A stretch of 29,978 nt of DNA from JAFGCL01 sp964492335 (GCA_964492335.1 CAZBJX010000025.1:1-29978), one strand, 5' to 3'. Shown: positions 1-12,193, numbered from the stretch's first letter. The notes: generated from the sequence alone by a model not told the origin. Numbers and translations are program-made.

Positions 1-2
1 AT

Positions 3-93
3 GGTGACAAAATCACTGAACCATTAGGGTGACAGATTGACAGAACTACGACAGGGAGTTCTGTTACATTTTCGTGTCATTCTGACGGGACAC
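3..93. mobile_element. possible terminal repeats of an IS21-type element at the window edge
   Basis: The first 93 bases carry spaced repeats built on GTGACA/TGTCAC: GGTGACAAAATCACTGAACC at 3-22, GGGTGACAGATTGACAGAAC at 28-47, then an inverted version (TGTTACATTTTC, GTGTCATTCTGACGGGACA) over 62-93. Multiple short terminal repeats of this look, ending in CA, are typical of IS21-family ends. No istA or istB coding sequence is in the window, so the body would lie to the left. This is pattern recognition only. A regulatory repeat cluster is the alternative. Confidence 0.35.
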
Positions 94-448
94 ATCCGGC
101 TTCGCCCGGGCAATCCCGGCCGCTCCAGAAAGGCGCCGGCCAGGCTGAACCTGGCGGCCGGGCGAAAGGGCGCAGATCCGCAAGGCGTTCCTGAGCTCGT
201 CCAGATACATGTGAGACAGTTGAACCCCGGGAAGAAAGGTGGTCATGATACCACCCGGGGTGGCTCCATTTCAGAGCGTTGCACTGGCTCACCCTGACGC
301 TTATGGTGGGGTGCGCCAGGTCATACCTCTGCCTGCTGGGAGGGGATCTCCTCTTCCTGGCCATTTGTCATCTCCTTCCCGGCCTGGCACGTTCTACCCG
401 GCCCATGTTCCTGTTCGATTGACACCAGCTTCCAGGAAGGCAAACTAT
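94..448. other. non-coding stretch with no clear gene
   Basis: About 350 bases of GC-rich sequence between the repeat cluster and the broken gene. Open frames exist on both strands but have arginine/proline-rich shadow composition and no ribosome binding site. The only signal is a TTGACA hexamer at 419-424, which with TATATG around 446 gives a poorly spaced promoter candidate for the next gene. Confidence 0.5.
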
Positions 449-1280
449 ATGGCGTACCACAGGGTAGACGAGGTGGCAAAGGGCGAGGCATACCGCTGGC
501 AAACCACAATGCAGACCGCGCTGTCTTTCGGGCACCGGACTGTGGAGGTACTGAGTCCGGATGCCACTGCCTGGGCCTGCGGCACTGCCTGTGGTCATCT
601 TCCTCCTCCTGGGCATCGGCAGGTTTCTGTCGTTCGACGTCCCGGCCGGCCTGGTGCCTCCGGGCGATGATGCGCGCCAGGATGCGGAGGCCATCGTCAA
701 GGCCATGGTTTTCATCGACCGTGCCGGGGGCCCGGGCCCACTGGCTGCTGGGGCGCGGTTTCCAGGTGGACGTGGCCGAGGAGGGCACCACCATCTGGAC
801 CTTGCTGCAGCAGCACCTGGCCGGCGATGCCGTCTGGAACCACCTGAAGGACTGGAGGACCGGGTAACCCTGAGGGACGCGGTCAAGTCGCTCCTGGAGA
901 AGGAGACCGGATTGGGGATAGTGGAAGAGGGAGAGACTGCGCCCGAGAAGGAGGGCTTCATCTATGGGGCGGGAGTGGACTTCTGGTACCGCGTCTTCCT
1001 GCACTGGGCGCTGGAATGGAAGGACAACGCCTTCCTGAAAGACCACATCCAACGGCTGATGGTGACGCCGGCGGGGTATGTCGAATACGGCCACGGCAAC
1101 CCCGTCATAGCCTGTGCCCCCGGCACGGTGGAGAAGTGCCGGAAGGCCATCGTCAGGGCCCTGGAGGCACTACGGAAATCGCCCGAGATCGAGAAGGCCA
1201 GAACCAGCTTCAAAGCCATTGAGATGCCGGTGTCCCGGGCCGGTGCCGGGTATGCCGGCGCCTGGGAGTGTAGTCGATAG
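449..1280 (+). pseudogene. disrupted hypothetical gene (three apparent frameshifts)
   Basis: An ATG at 449 follows a good ribosome binding site (AGGAAGG, 434-440), but the protein-like signal changes frame several times. It starts in one frame (MAYHRVDEVAKGEAYRW), moves to a second by about 610-730 (DDARQDAEAIVKAMVFIDR), to a third over about 740-860 (HWLLGRGFQVDVAEEGTTIW), and returns to the second from about 850 to the stop at 1280 (GFIYGAGVDFWYRVFLHWAL and a lysine/arginine-rich C-terminus). Restored, it would be about 275 residues. I do not recognise the family. It ends 16 bases before the recombinase and was probably cargo of the same element. Assembly indels are an alternative to true decay. 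Confidence 0.4.
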
Positions 1281-1296
1281 GGCAAGGAGGAAGGCC

Positions 1297-2934
<1,638 letters not shown>

Positions 2935-2975
2935 AGAGAGCCCGGCGGCCGCTTCGCGGCGCGCCGGCACCCTCC

Positions 2976-3004
2976 ATCCTAGCATCGGCAGCACAGCCGG
3001 TCAA
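2976..3004 (-). promoter_or_regulatory. promoter of tRNA-Ala
   Basis: On the minus strand, -35 TTGACC (2999-3004), 17-base spacer, -10 TAGGAT (2976-2981). Transcription would start near 2969, about 44 bases before the mature tRNA. A small GCCGC-TTC-GCGGC hairpin (2948-2960) sits in this leader. Confidence 0.7.
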
Positions 3005-3094
3005 TGAAATGTCACCAATCCATCTGGACGAGCCAGTCGAACAACCACAACCTTGCCGATGCCGGCGCCGTGTGAGAGAATCGAGGCCAGTGAC

Positions 3095-4519
3095 ATGCGT
3101 GATCTGAGCGCCCTCTTCGAGCCCAAGTCCATCGCCATCATCGGGGCCAACTCCAACCCGCTGTCCATCACCAACATTTCGTTCACCCAGCAGCTCCTGA
3201 GCTTCGGCTACCCCGGGCGGCTCTACCCGGTGAACCCCCGGGCGGACCAGGTCCTGGGGCTGAAGGCCTACGCCAGCATCGCCGACATCCCGGAGCGGGT
3301 GGACTATGTGATCTGCGCCGTGCCCGCCGCAGCAGCGCCGGGGATCATGCGGGAATGCGTGGCCGCCAGGGCCAAAGCAGTCGCCTTCTTCACGGCCGGG
3401 TTCTCCGAGTCCGGCCCGGAAGGGGCCGCCCTGGAGGCGGAGGTGGTGCGCATCGGCCGCGAGGGCGGCGTCCTGGTGGTGGGGCCGAACTGCCTGGGGG
3501 TGCACTGCCCCGGGGCCGGCATGGCGCTGGACGGAAGCATCCCCCGGAACAGCGGCCACGTGGGCTTCATCTCGCAGAGCGGCGGAGTCTGCACGGAGAT
3601 GGTGCAGGCCCTGGCCGAGCGCAACCTCTATGTCAGCAAGCTGATCAGCCTGGGGAACGCCGCCGACCTCAACGAATCGGACTACCTGGAGCACCTGGGA
3701 ACTGACGAGGACACCCGGGTCATCGGCGCCTACATCGAGGGGGTCCGGGAGCCGGGGAGGTTCCTCAAAGCGGCCCGGGAGGTCTCCGGGAAGAAGCCCC
3801 TGCTGGTGCTCAAGGGAGGCCGGACGCCCAGCGGCGCCGGCGCGGCCAGGCTGCACACCGGGGCCCTGGCCGGGAGCCTCCAGATCTGGGACACGCTCTG
3901 CCGCCAGGCGGGGATCATCCAGGTGGGGAGCCTGATGGAGATGACCGACGCCATCCAGGCTTTCACCTACATGAAACCCCCGCGGGGGAGGCGGGCCGGC
4001 ATCGTGGGCGCGGGCGGAGGCTTCGGCGTGCTGGCCACTGACGACTGCGTCCGCGCGGGGCTGGTGGTGCCCGAGCTCTCCGAAGACGCCCGGGCCGAGC
4101 TGCGCAAGTACACCCCGGAGGCCGGCACGGGCCTGCGCAACCCGGTGGATACCACCGCCCTCAGCCTGCTGGACCCGCGGGTCCTGCGGGCAACGGTGAA
4201 GGCGGTGGGGGACTGTGACCGGATCGACCTGCTGCTGGTGTCCTTCCCCACCCTCTTCGGCATCAGGATGGGCCCGGGCACTCTCCCGGAGTGCTTCCGG
4301 GCGGTGGCCGAGGCCTCCAGGGACACCGGCAAGCCGGCCGTGATCATCCTCTCCGCCTCCAACTGCGCCGAGGCCGGGACCAGGGCCTGGGAGCTGCAGA
4401 AGCGCTCCCTGGAGCAGGGCCTGCCCGCGTACCTGACCTTCGCCGAGGCGGCCAGGGCCGTGGACCACGTCATCAGCTACCACGAGCGGAAGCGCGCCAC
4501 GCAGCAGCACGCGGGTTGA
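3095..4519 (+). CDS. ADP-forming acyl-CoA synthetase, alpha subunit type
   Basis: CoA-binding and ligase half of an ADP-forming acetate/acyl-CoA synthetase (succinyl-CoA synthetase superfamily), which makes ATP from an acyl-CoA. From the ATG at 3095 it is 474 aa and begins MRDLSALFEPKSIAIIGA, the usual start of this family. Upstream TTG (3053) and ATG (3059) would add residues without homology. Domains: Rossmann CoA-binding domain (about 1-130), then two succinyl-CoA-ligase-like domains. His254 in LHTGALAGS is the expected phosphohistidine, and SQSGG near residue 155 is also conserved. The length matches the alpha subunit alone. No ATP-grasp beta subunit is fused or adjacent, so the partner must be elsewhere. 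The acyl substrate cannot be predicted. Confidence 0.88.
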   Translation: MRDLSALFEPKSIAIIGANSNPLSITNISFTQQLLSFGYPGRLYPVNPRADQVLGLKAYASIADIPERVDYVICAVPAAAAPGIMRECVAARAKAVAFFTAGFSESGPEGAALEAEVVRIGREGGVLVVGPNCLGVHCPGAGMALDGSIPRNSGHVGFISQSGGVCTEMVQALAERNLYVSKLISLGNAADLNESDYLEHLGTDEDTRVIGAYIEGVREPGRFLKAAREVSGKKPLLVLKGGRTPSGAGAARLHTGALAGSLQIWDTLCRQAGIIQVGSLMEMTDAIQAFTYMKPPRGRRAGIVGAGGGFGVLATDDCVRAGLVVPELSEDARAELRKYTPEAGTGLRNPVDTTALSLLDPRVLRATVKAVGDCDRIDLLLVSFPTLFGIRMGPGTLPECFRAVAEASRDTGKPAVIILSASNCAEAGTRAWELQKRSLEQGLPAYLTFAEAARAVDHVISYHERKRATQQHAG

Positions 4520-4611
4520 GTCGGCGGCAGGGTCCCCCGGGCAGCGTGTCAGACCAACACGCTGCATCAAGCGCCGGTAGCCTGCGTCACGGCGCCCGCC
4601 CACCCCTGTGC

Positions 4612-4617
4612 TATACT
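4612..4617 (+). promoter_or_regulatory. -10 element upstream of ligA
   Basis: TATACT at 4612-4617 is a good -10 hexamer 30 bases before the ligA start. There is no convincing -35 at standard spacing (CGTCAC at 4585-4590 is 21 bases away). Confidence 0.4.
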
Positions 4618-4647
4618 AGGTGCCGGAATCCGCCTGCCCCGCGGGAC

Positions 4648-6669
4648 ATGGACGTGACTGACGAGAGCGACGTCAAGCAGGAGATCGAGCGCCTGCGCGC
4701 GCTCATCGACCACCACAACCACCGCTACTACGTGCTGGACAGCCCCCAGATCAGCGACGCCGAGTACGACGCCCTGCTGCGCCGCCTGCAGCAGCTGGAG
4801 GCACAGCACCCGGAGCTGATGACGCCCGATTCGCCCACCCAGAGGGTGGGTGCTGCGCCCCTGGAGGCCTTCGGCACCGTCGAGCACCGGCTCCCGCTGC
4901 TGAGCCTGGCCAACGCCTTCTCCGACGAGGAGCTGCTGGGCTGGTACAAGAGGATCCTCAACCTGCGGGGGGAGCCGGACTTCGACTTCGTCTGCGAGAT
5001 CAAGATGGACGGCCTGGCAGTGGCCCTGACCTACGCCGACGGCAGGCTGGCCACCGGGGCCACCCGCGGGGACGGCATCAAGGGCGAGGACGTCACCCAG
5101 AACCTGCGCACGGTGAAGAGCATACCGCTCTCCGTGCCGAAGGGCGCCCCGCCCCGCTTCGAGGTCCGGGGCGAGGTCTTCCTCTCCAGAGCTGCCTTCA
5201 AGAAGATCAACGAGGACCGGGCCCGCGACGGGCTGCCGCTGTTCGTCAACCCCCGCAACGCGGCGGCGGGCTCCATACGGCAGCTCGACCCCCGGGTGAC
5301 CGCACGGCGGCCCCTGGACATCTACGTCTACGCCCTGGGATGGGCTGAGGGGAGGCCGGTCCCCGGCACCCACTGGGAGCGCTTGGAGTACCTGGCCTCG
5401 CTGGGCTTCAAGGTCAACCCCCGCAACCGCCGCTGCCGCACCATCGAGGAGGTGGCGGCCTACCACCGCCAGGTCCAGGAGGAGAGGCCGCGGCTGCCCT
5501 ACGAGGCCGACGGCATCGTGGCCAAGGTGGACTCCATCGAGATCCAGGAGAGCCTGGGCAACGTGGCCCGCGAGCCGCGCTGGGCGCTGGCCTACAAGTT
5601 CCCGGCGGAGCAGGCCACCACGGTGCTGAAGGACATCGGCATCAACGTGGGCCGCACCGGCAGCCTCAATCCCTACGCCATCCTGGAGCCGGTCTTCGTG
5701 GGCGGCGTGACCGTCAGCCAGGCCGCGCTCCACAACGAGGACGACATCCGGCGCAAAGACATCCGCATCGGGGACACGGTCTACGTGCAGCGCGCCGGCG
5801 ATGTCATCCCGGAGATCGTCGGGCCGGTGATCGGCCGGCGCACCGGGGCCGAGAAGGTCTTCTCCATGCCCGCGCGCTGCCCGGCCTGTGGCGCCGAGGT
5901 GGTCCGGGTGGGGGGCGAGGCCATGCACCGCTGCGCCAACGCCGCCTGCCCCGCCCAGGCCCTGGAGAAGATCAAGCACTTCACGGCGGCCATGGAGATG
6001 GACGGCGTGGGCGAGAAGCTGTGCGCCGCCTTTTTCGAGAACGGGCTGGTGAAGGACGCGGCCGACATCTACTATCTGACCCGGGAGCAGCTGCTGGGGC
6101 TGGAGCGGATGGGCGAGAAGAGCACCGAGAAGGTGCTCTTCTCCATCGCCGGCAGCAAGGCCCGGCCGCTGGCCAGCGTGCTGTTCGCCCTGGGCATCCC
6201 CAACGTCGGCGCTGAGACGGCCACGCTGCTGGCAACGCAGTACCACAGCCTGGACCGGCTGGCCGCCGCCACCGGGGAGGAGTTGCAGGGCATCCCCTCC
6301 GTCGGGCCCAAGATCTCGGAGAGCATCACCGCCTTCTTCCGGCAGGAGGGCAACCGCAGTATCATCGAGAAGCTGAGGCGGGCGGGCGTGAAGTTGGAGG
6401 ATGAAGCGCCTTCGGGAAAGGCCGGGCGCCTGCCGCTGGCCGGTCAGGAGTTCGTCATCACCGGCAGGCTGGCGTCCTCCTCCCGCAGCGAGGCTGAGGC
6501 CAGGGTCAAGGCGCTGGGAGGGACGGCCGGCTCCAACGTGACCAGGAAGACCAGCTACGTGGTGGTGGGCGAGGACCCGGGCTCCAAGCTGGACAAGGCC
6601 CGCAGCCTGGGCACCCCGACGCTCACCGAGGAGGAGTTCCTGAAGATGATCGAGGAGGCCGGGGCGTGA
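4648..6669 (+). CDS. ligA: NAD-dependent DNA ligase LigA
   Basis: Seals nicks in duplex DNA during replication and repair, using NAD+ to adenylate its active-site lysine. The 673-residue length is normal. Order of domains: Ia domain with HNHRYYVLDSPQISDAEYD (about 18-36), nucleotidyltransferase domain with CEIKMDG (Lys119 is the AMP acceptor), OB fold, four-cysteine zinc finger (CPACG...CANAACP, about 411-433), helix-hairpin-helix repeats (about 440-570), and a C-terminal BRCT domain (GRLPLAGQEFVITGRL to the end). The ATG at 4648 is chosen because it starts just before the conserved Ia domain and just after a -10 box. The open frame extends much further upstream without homology. It is followed by pth after 64 bases, probably in one transcript. 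Confidence 0.98.
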   Translation: MDVTDESDVKQEIERLRALIDHHNHRYYVLDSPQISDAEYDALLRRLQQLEAQHPELMTPDSPTQRVGAAPLEAFGTVEHRLPLLSLANAFSDEELLGWYKRILNLRGEPDFDFVCEIKMDGLAVALTYADGRLATGATRGDGIKGEDVTQNLRTVKSIPLSVPKGAPPRFEVRGEVFLSRAAFKKINEDRARDGLPLFVNPRNAAAGSIRQLDPRVTARRPLDIYVYALGWAEGRPVPGTHWERLEYLASLGFKVNPRNRRCRTIEEVAAYHRQVQEERPRLPYEADGIVAKVDSIEIQESLGNVAREPRWALAYKFPAEQATTVLKDIGINVGRTGSLNPYAILEPVFVGGVTVSQAALHNEDDIRRKDIRIGDTVYVQRAGDVIPEIVGPVIGRRTGAEKVFSMPARCPACGAEVVRVGGEAMHRCANAACPAQALEKIKHFTAAMEMDGVGEKLCAAFFENGLVKDAADIYYLTREQLLGLERMGEKSTEKVLFSIAGSKARPLASVLFALGIPNVGAETATLLATQYHSLDRLAAATGEELQGIPSVGPKISESITAFFRQEGNRSIIEKLRRAGVKLEDEAPSGKAGRLPLAGQEFVITGRLASSSRSEAEARVKALGGTAGSNVTRKTSYVVVGEDPGSKLDKARSLGTPTLTEEEFLKMIEEAGA

Positions 6670-6733
6670 AGCGCGCCGGGACGCGGGACGGGAGCGCCCG
6701 GCCCGTGAAGTCGATCGGCAGGGGGCCTCGATC

Positions 6734-7342
6734 GTGAAGCTCATCGTGGGCCTGGGCAACCCCGGCAAGGAGTTCGCCGGGCACCGCCACAACCTGGGGT
6801 TCCGCTGCATCAACCACCTGGCGAAGGCCCACGGCATCGGCGTTGACAAGCGCCACTGCCAGGCGCAGGCGGGCACCGGCCGCATCGCGGGGGTCCCGGT
6901 GGCCCTGGCCAAACCGCGGACCTTCATGAACCTCAGCGGGGAGTCCGTGCGCCTGCTGATGCAGCGGTACAAGGCCAAACGCGAGGACCTGGTGGTCATC
7001 CACGATGACCTGGACCTGCCGCCGGGCCGCATCCGCCTCTACGCCAACGGCGGCCCCGGCGGGCACAAGGGGGTGGCGTCCATCATCTCGGCGCTGGGCA
7101 GCCGCGACTTCGTGCGCATCCGGGTGGGCGTGGGCCGGCCCCCGCCGGGCATGGACCCGGTGGACTACGTGCTGCTGGACTTCAGCCCTACCGAGAGGGA
7201 GGTCATCGAGGAGGCCATCGCCAAGGTCGGCGAAGCCGTACCCTTCATGCTGAAGGAGGGACTGGCCGCCGCCATGAACAAGTTCAACCAGAAGGAGACG
7301 CCTCAGCAGGAGAGCAGCAGCGGTGGATCCCTGTCTACTTGA
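6734..7342 (+). CDS. pth: peptidyl-tRNA hydrolase
   Basis: Cleaves the ester bond of peptidyl-tRNAs dropped by ribosomes and so recycles tRNA. GTG start at 6734, giving 202 aa, the usual length. It opens with KLIVGLGNPG, and the catalytic His19 lies in HRHN. TFMNLSG and HDDLDLPPG carry the conserved Asn and Asp, and GGPGGHKGV is the glycine-rich loop, with lysine where E. coli has asparagine. The C-terminus (after about 185) is a short polar, serine-rich tail. Its stop overlaps the convergent higA stop by 8 bases. Confidence 0.96.
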   Translation: MKLIVGLGNPGKEFAGHRHNLGFRCINHLAKAHGIGVDKRHCQAQAGTGRIAGVPVALAKPRTFMNLSGESVRLLMQRYKAKREDLVVIHDDLDLPPGRIRLYANGGPGGHKGVASIISALGSRDFVRIRVGVGRPPPGMDPVDYVLLDFSPTEREVIEEAIAKVGEAVPFMLKEGLAAAMNKFNQKETPQQESSSGGSLST

Positions 7343-7640
7343 CCGCAGCGTGGGTCTTCACTTCGCGCTTCAAACGGTCGCCGAGAGACAGGCTGGCCAC
7401 ATCTAGGTCGTAGTCGGCCTGCAGCCCCAGCCAGAACTGGGGCGACGTGTTGAAATAGCGGGCCAGACGCAGCGCGGTGTCGGCGGTAACCCGGCGCTTC
7501 TCCAGCACGATCTCGTTAATGCGCCGGGGCGGTACGCCAATATCGAGGGCCAGCCGGTTCTGGCTCAAGCCCAGGGGCTTGAGGAACTCCTCTGATAGAA
7601 CCTCCCCGGGATGGACTGGCTGCAGTTTCTCTTCCCTCAT
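7335..7640 (-). CDS. higA: HigA-family antitoxin (XRE type)
   Basis: Antitoxin of a type II toxin-antitoxin module. It should bind and neutralise the HigB toxin and repress the operon. It is 101 aa. An N-terminal HPGEVLSEEFLKPLGLSQNRLA leads into a helix-turn-helix (about 27-75: LSQNRLALDIGVPPRRINEIV) and the family signature FNTSPQFWLGLQADYDLD. ATG at 7640 is 8 bases after the toxin stop, with AGGGGG just upstream, so the two genes are translationally linked. The toxin-first order is the HigBA arrangement. The gene ends by overlapping pth tail-to-tail. Confidence 0.93.
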   Translation of the reverse strand: MREEKLQPVHPGEVLSEEFLKPLGLSQNRLALDIGVPPRRINEIVLEKRRVTADTALRLARYFNTSPQFWLGLQADYDLDVASLSLGDRLKREVKTHAAVK

Positions 7641-7648
7641 GCTACCCC

Positions 7649-7930
7649 CTAGTGATAGTCGACGATTTCGACCTCGTACGCATCTCCTTCTCGCCACTTG
7701 AAGCAGACCCGCCATTGGTCGTTGATGCGGATGCTGTATTGGCCCGACCGATCGCCGCTCAGCTTCTCCAGCCTGTTCGCCGGCGGGCTCCGCAGGTCCT
7801 GCAACGTTCGCGCATTGCTCAGCATGCGCAGCTTGCGCAGTGCCACCTGCTGAATGTCTCCCGGCAGCTTCCTTGAACGCTGAAGGGCGAATACCCTTTC
7901 GGTCTCCGTGCTCCCGAAAGACCTGATCAT
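7649..7930 (-). CDS. higB: HigB-family toxin (RelE/ParE fold)
   Basis: Predicted ribosome-dependent mRNA interferase of the HigB (plasmid killer protein) family, 93 aa. Typical blocks are visible: MIRSFGSTETERVF, RKLPGDIQQVALRKLRML, NRLEKLSGDRSGQYSIRIN and DQWRVCFKWREGDAYEVEIVDYH at the C-terminus. The only sensible start is ATG at 7930. It lies 6 bases after the -10 box of a near-consensus promoter, so the mRNA should begin at or next to the start codon (leaderless). The complete conserved core suggests an active toxin. Confidence 0.93.
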   Translation of the reverse strand: MIRSFGSTETERVFALQRSRKLPGDIQQVALRKLRMLSNARTLQDLRSPPANRLEKLSGDRSGQYSIRINDQWRVCFKWREGDAYEVEIVDYH

Positions 7931-7936
7931 AGAGCT

Positions 7937-7965
7937 ATTCTATAACGGATAACGTTATACGTCAA
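7937..7965 (-). promoter_or_regulatory. higBA promoter with operator in the spacer
   Basis: Minus strand: -35 TTGACG (7960-7965), 17-base spacer, -10 TAGAAT (7937-7942). The spacer is filled by an inverted repeat, TATAACG-GATAA-CGTTATA (7941-7959), which also contains the perfect 10-base palindrome ATAACGTTAT (7949-7958). A repressor bound there would block RNA polymerase, as expected for HigA autoregulation. Confidence 0.8.
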
Positions 7966-7994
7966 GAGGTAGATGTCATCACCGGCGGCCGATG

Positions 7995-8008
7995 GGGACC
8001 ATGGTCCC
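7995..8008. repeat. perfect 14-base palindrome
   Basis: GGGACCATGGTCCC at 7995-8008 is self-complementary with no loop, between the higBA promoter and the start of the membrane-protein gene. A dimeric DNA-binding protein site fits better than an RNA hairpin. Confidence 0.5.
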
Positions 8009-8024
8009 AAGACAGAGCTGCCTG

Positions 8025-8046
8025 CATGAGCCATCATTGGCTCATG
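8025..8046 (+). promoter_or_regulatory. 9-bp hairpin enclosing both candidate start codons
   Basis: CATGAGCCA (8025-8033), loop TCAT, TGGCTCATG (8038-8046): a perfect inverted repeat. One ATG (8026) lies in the left arm and the in-frame ATG (8044) ends the right arm. In mRNA this would bury the initiation site. Confidence 0.5.
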
Positions 8047-8869
8047 TACAGCGCAGAGGAGAAGCGGACGCTCAACCGGGTGGCCAGGGGGATCGCCGCC
8101 TGCGCCATTGCCCTGGCATACCTGGGCCACTCCTTCTGGCTTCTCTTTGTGTTCCCGATTGACTCGCTGGGGGCCTTCTTCTTTGTTCCGCTCTATCTCC
8201 TGATCGCCACAGGAATCGGGATCGCGGCCTACTTCAGCCTCAGGTTGGCCGTCAACCGGAAACGCGTGGCCATCGTGGTCGGATCGTTCTGCGCCGCGAT
8301 CGTCCTGATCGGACTGCTGGTCTTCCCCTCCAATCCCTACGAGCCCGGCCCGTTCGGGCAGATGGCCCAGTATGCCTCCGCTTTCCGGGGCTACCCGGAC
8401 AGCATCCAGCAAGACGACCTCTACTATGGCAACCGGGCGGAGCGGGCCGCCGCCAGGGTGAAGTACCCGTCAGCAGCCAACATCTTCGTGATCGTGGCCT
8501 TCGACGGCGAGATGTACTGGATCGGCCTTCGGGATGGGGCCGTCGTGGACTGCGACCCGGACGAGCTTGAATTCACGGACAATGGCGGCAAGACCGTGCT
8601 GTTCGTGACGGATCCGCTGGATCCCTCGAAGAGAAGAGAGCACGAAGTCCCGAGGGCTGACATCCAGCGTGCGATCGATGAATATGGCCCCGTGGAGCGC
8701 GACGCCTACGAGGTCTACCCCGGATACTGGGCCGACATCTGGTTCGAACCCTTCCCGTCCCCCTTTCCGGACCCCTTCCGGCAACCGAACCCGTTCCCCG
8801 ACCCCGTGAACGACGTGCCGATGCCGCGAACCGCCGGGGATGCCATCTTCGAATGCCTGCTGCGGGCCT

Positions 8870-8877
<8 letters not shown>
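8026..8877 (+). CDS. membrane protein of unknown function with Pro/Phe-rich tail
   Basis: Family not recognised; 283 aa from ATG 8026 (277 from ATG 8044, which cannot be excluded; neither has a good ribosome binding site). Three hydrophobic helices lie at about 20-42, 48-70 and 84-102. A soluble C-terminal domain (about 110-245) is rich in charged and aromatic residues, with NIFVIVAFDGEMYWIGLRDG suggesting a small beta domain. A tail around 240-265 repeats P-F-P-D-P type units (EPFPSPFPDPF, NPFPDP). The stop overlaps the uvrA stop by 8 bases, tail-to-tail. It sits in the lower-GC island with higBA and is probably acquired DNA. Confidence 0.75.
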
Positions 8878-11785
<2,908 letters not shown>

Positions 11786-11797
11786 GTGCACAGGTCA

Positions 11798-11806
11798 ATT
11801 CTATCA
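11798..11806 (-). promoter_or_regulatory. extended -10 promoter of uvrA
   Basis: Minus strand TGATAGAAT (TAGAAT at 11798-11803 with an upstream TGN) is an extended -10. There is no good -35. It lies 6 bases before a GTG and 12 before the ATG, so the uvrA transcript would be leaderless or nearly so. No obvious LexA box was seen. Confidence 0.55.
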
Positions 11807-11937
11807 CCCGGCGGGCCGCTGCGCAGGCTGATGAACGCGCCCGGGCGCGGCGCCGGCCGCCGGGGGAACAGGGGGCGCGGCCCGCCGCCGGACAGCGCCG
11901 GAACGGGGCAATCAGCCGCGGCACGGGGAGAGCGCTA

Positions 11938-11962
11938 CCGGGGGACAGGGGAAGTCCCCCGG
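11938..11962 (-). terminator. hairpin downstream of 5S rRNA
   Basis: CCGGGGGAC (11938-11946), 7-base loop, GTCCCCCGG (11954-11962): a perfect 9-bp stem beginning 17 bases past the 5S 3' end. There is no following T-run on the minus strand, so it is a terminator or processing hairpin without the classical tail. Confidence 0.5.
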
Positions 11963-11979
11963 AATAGACAAAAGGAAAT

Positions 11980-12103
11980 GCCCCCTGGCAGTGACGTATT
12001 TTCCCAAGGAGTTGCCCCCTCAGTATCGTCGGCGCTGAAGCGTTTCACTTCCGTGTTCGGGATGGGAACGGGTGGTTCCACCTCGCTCAAACCACCAGAA
12101 GGC
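11980..12103 (-). rRNA. rrf: 5S ribosomal RNA (solo gene)
   Basis: The reverse strand holds the conserved 5S core CCCATCCCGAACACGGAAGT followed by GAAACGCTTCAGCGCCGA and GATACTG. The ends pair as helix I (5' GCCTTCTGG with 3' CCAGGGGGC), which sets the limits at about 124 nt. No 23S lies upstream on this strand: the next gene is a protein gene on the opposite strand. Conservation suggests a functional copy. Confidence 0.94.
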
Positions 12104-12110
12104 AAAAGGT

Positions 12111-12140
12111 AGTATACCACAACCTGTTTGCGGCAATCAA
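12111..12140 (-). promoter_or_regulatory. promoter of the 5S rRNA gene
   Basis: Minus strand -35 TTGATT (12135-12140), 18-base spacer, extended -10 TGGTATACT (TATACT at 12111-12116). The predicted start is about 12104, within a base of the folded 5' end of 5S, so this 5S would be transcribed independently with little 5' trimming. Confidence 0.65.
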
Positions 12141-12163
12141 CTCGCGCGCGCCGCCCTTCTCCC

Positions 12164-12193
12164 TTGTTATCGTTCCACCCCACAGGTTACCAT
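12164..12193 (+). promoter_or_regulatory. possible promoter of the CoA-transferase gene
   Basis: TTGTTA (12164-12169), 18-base spacer, TACCAT (12188-12193), each 4 of 6 to consensus, about 70 bases before the start codon. Weak by itself. Confidence 0.3.

Noticed and set aside
2948..2960. GCCGC-TTC-GCGGC hairpin as a terminator
   Set aside because: It lies in the tRNA leader downstream of the tRNA promoter and has no T-run, so termination there is unlikely.
4567..7032. An 821-residue open frame on the minus strand
   Set aside because: Antisense shadow of ligA and pth. No ribosome binding site or domain.
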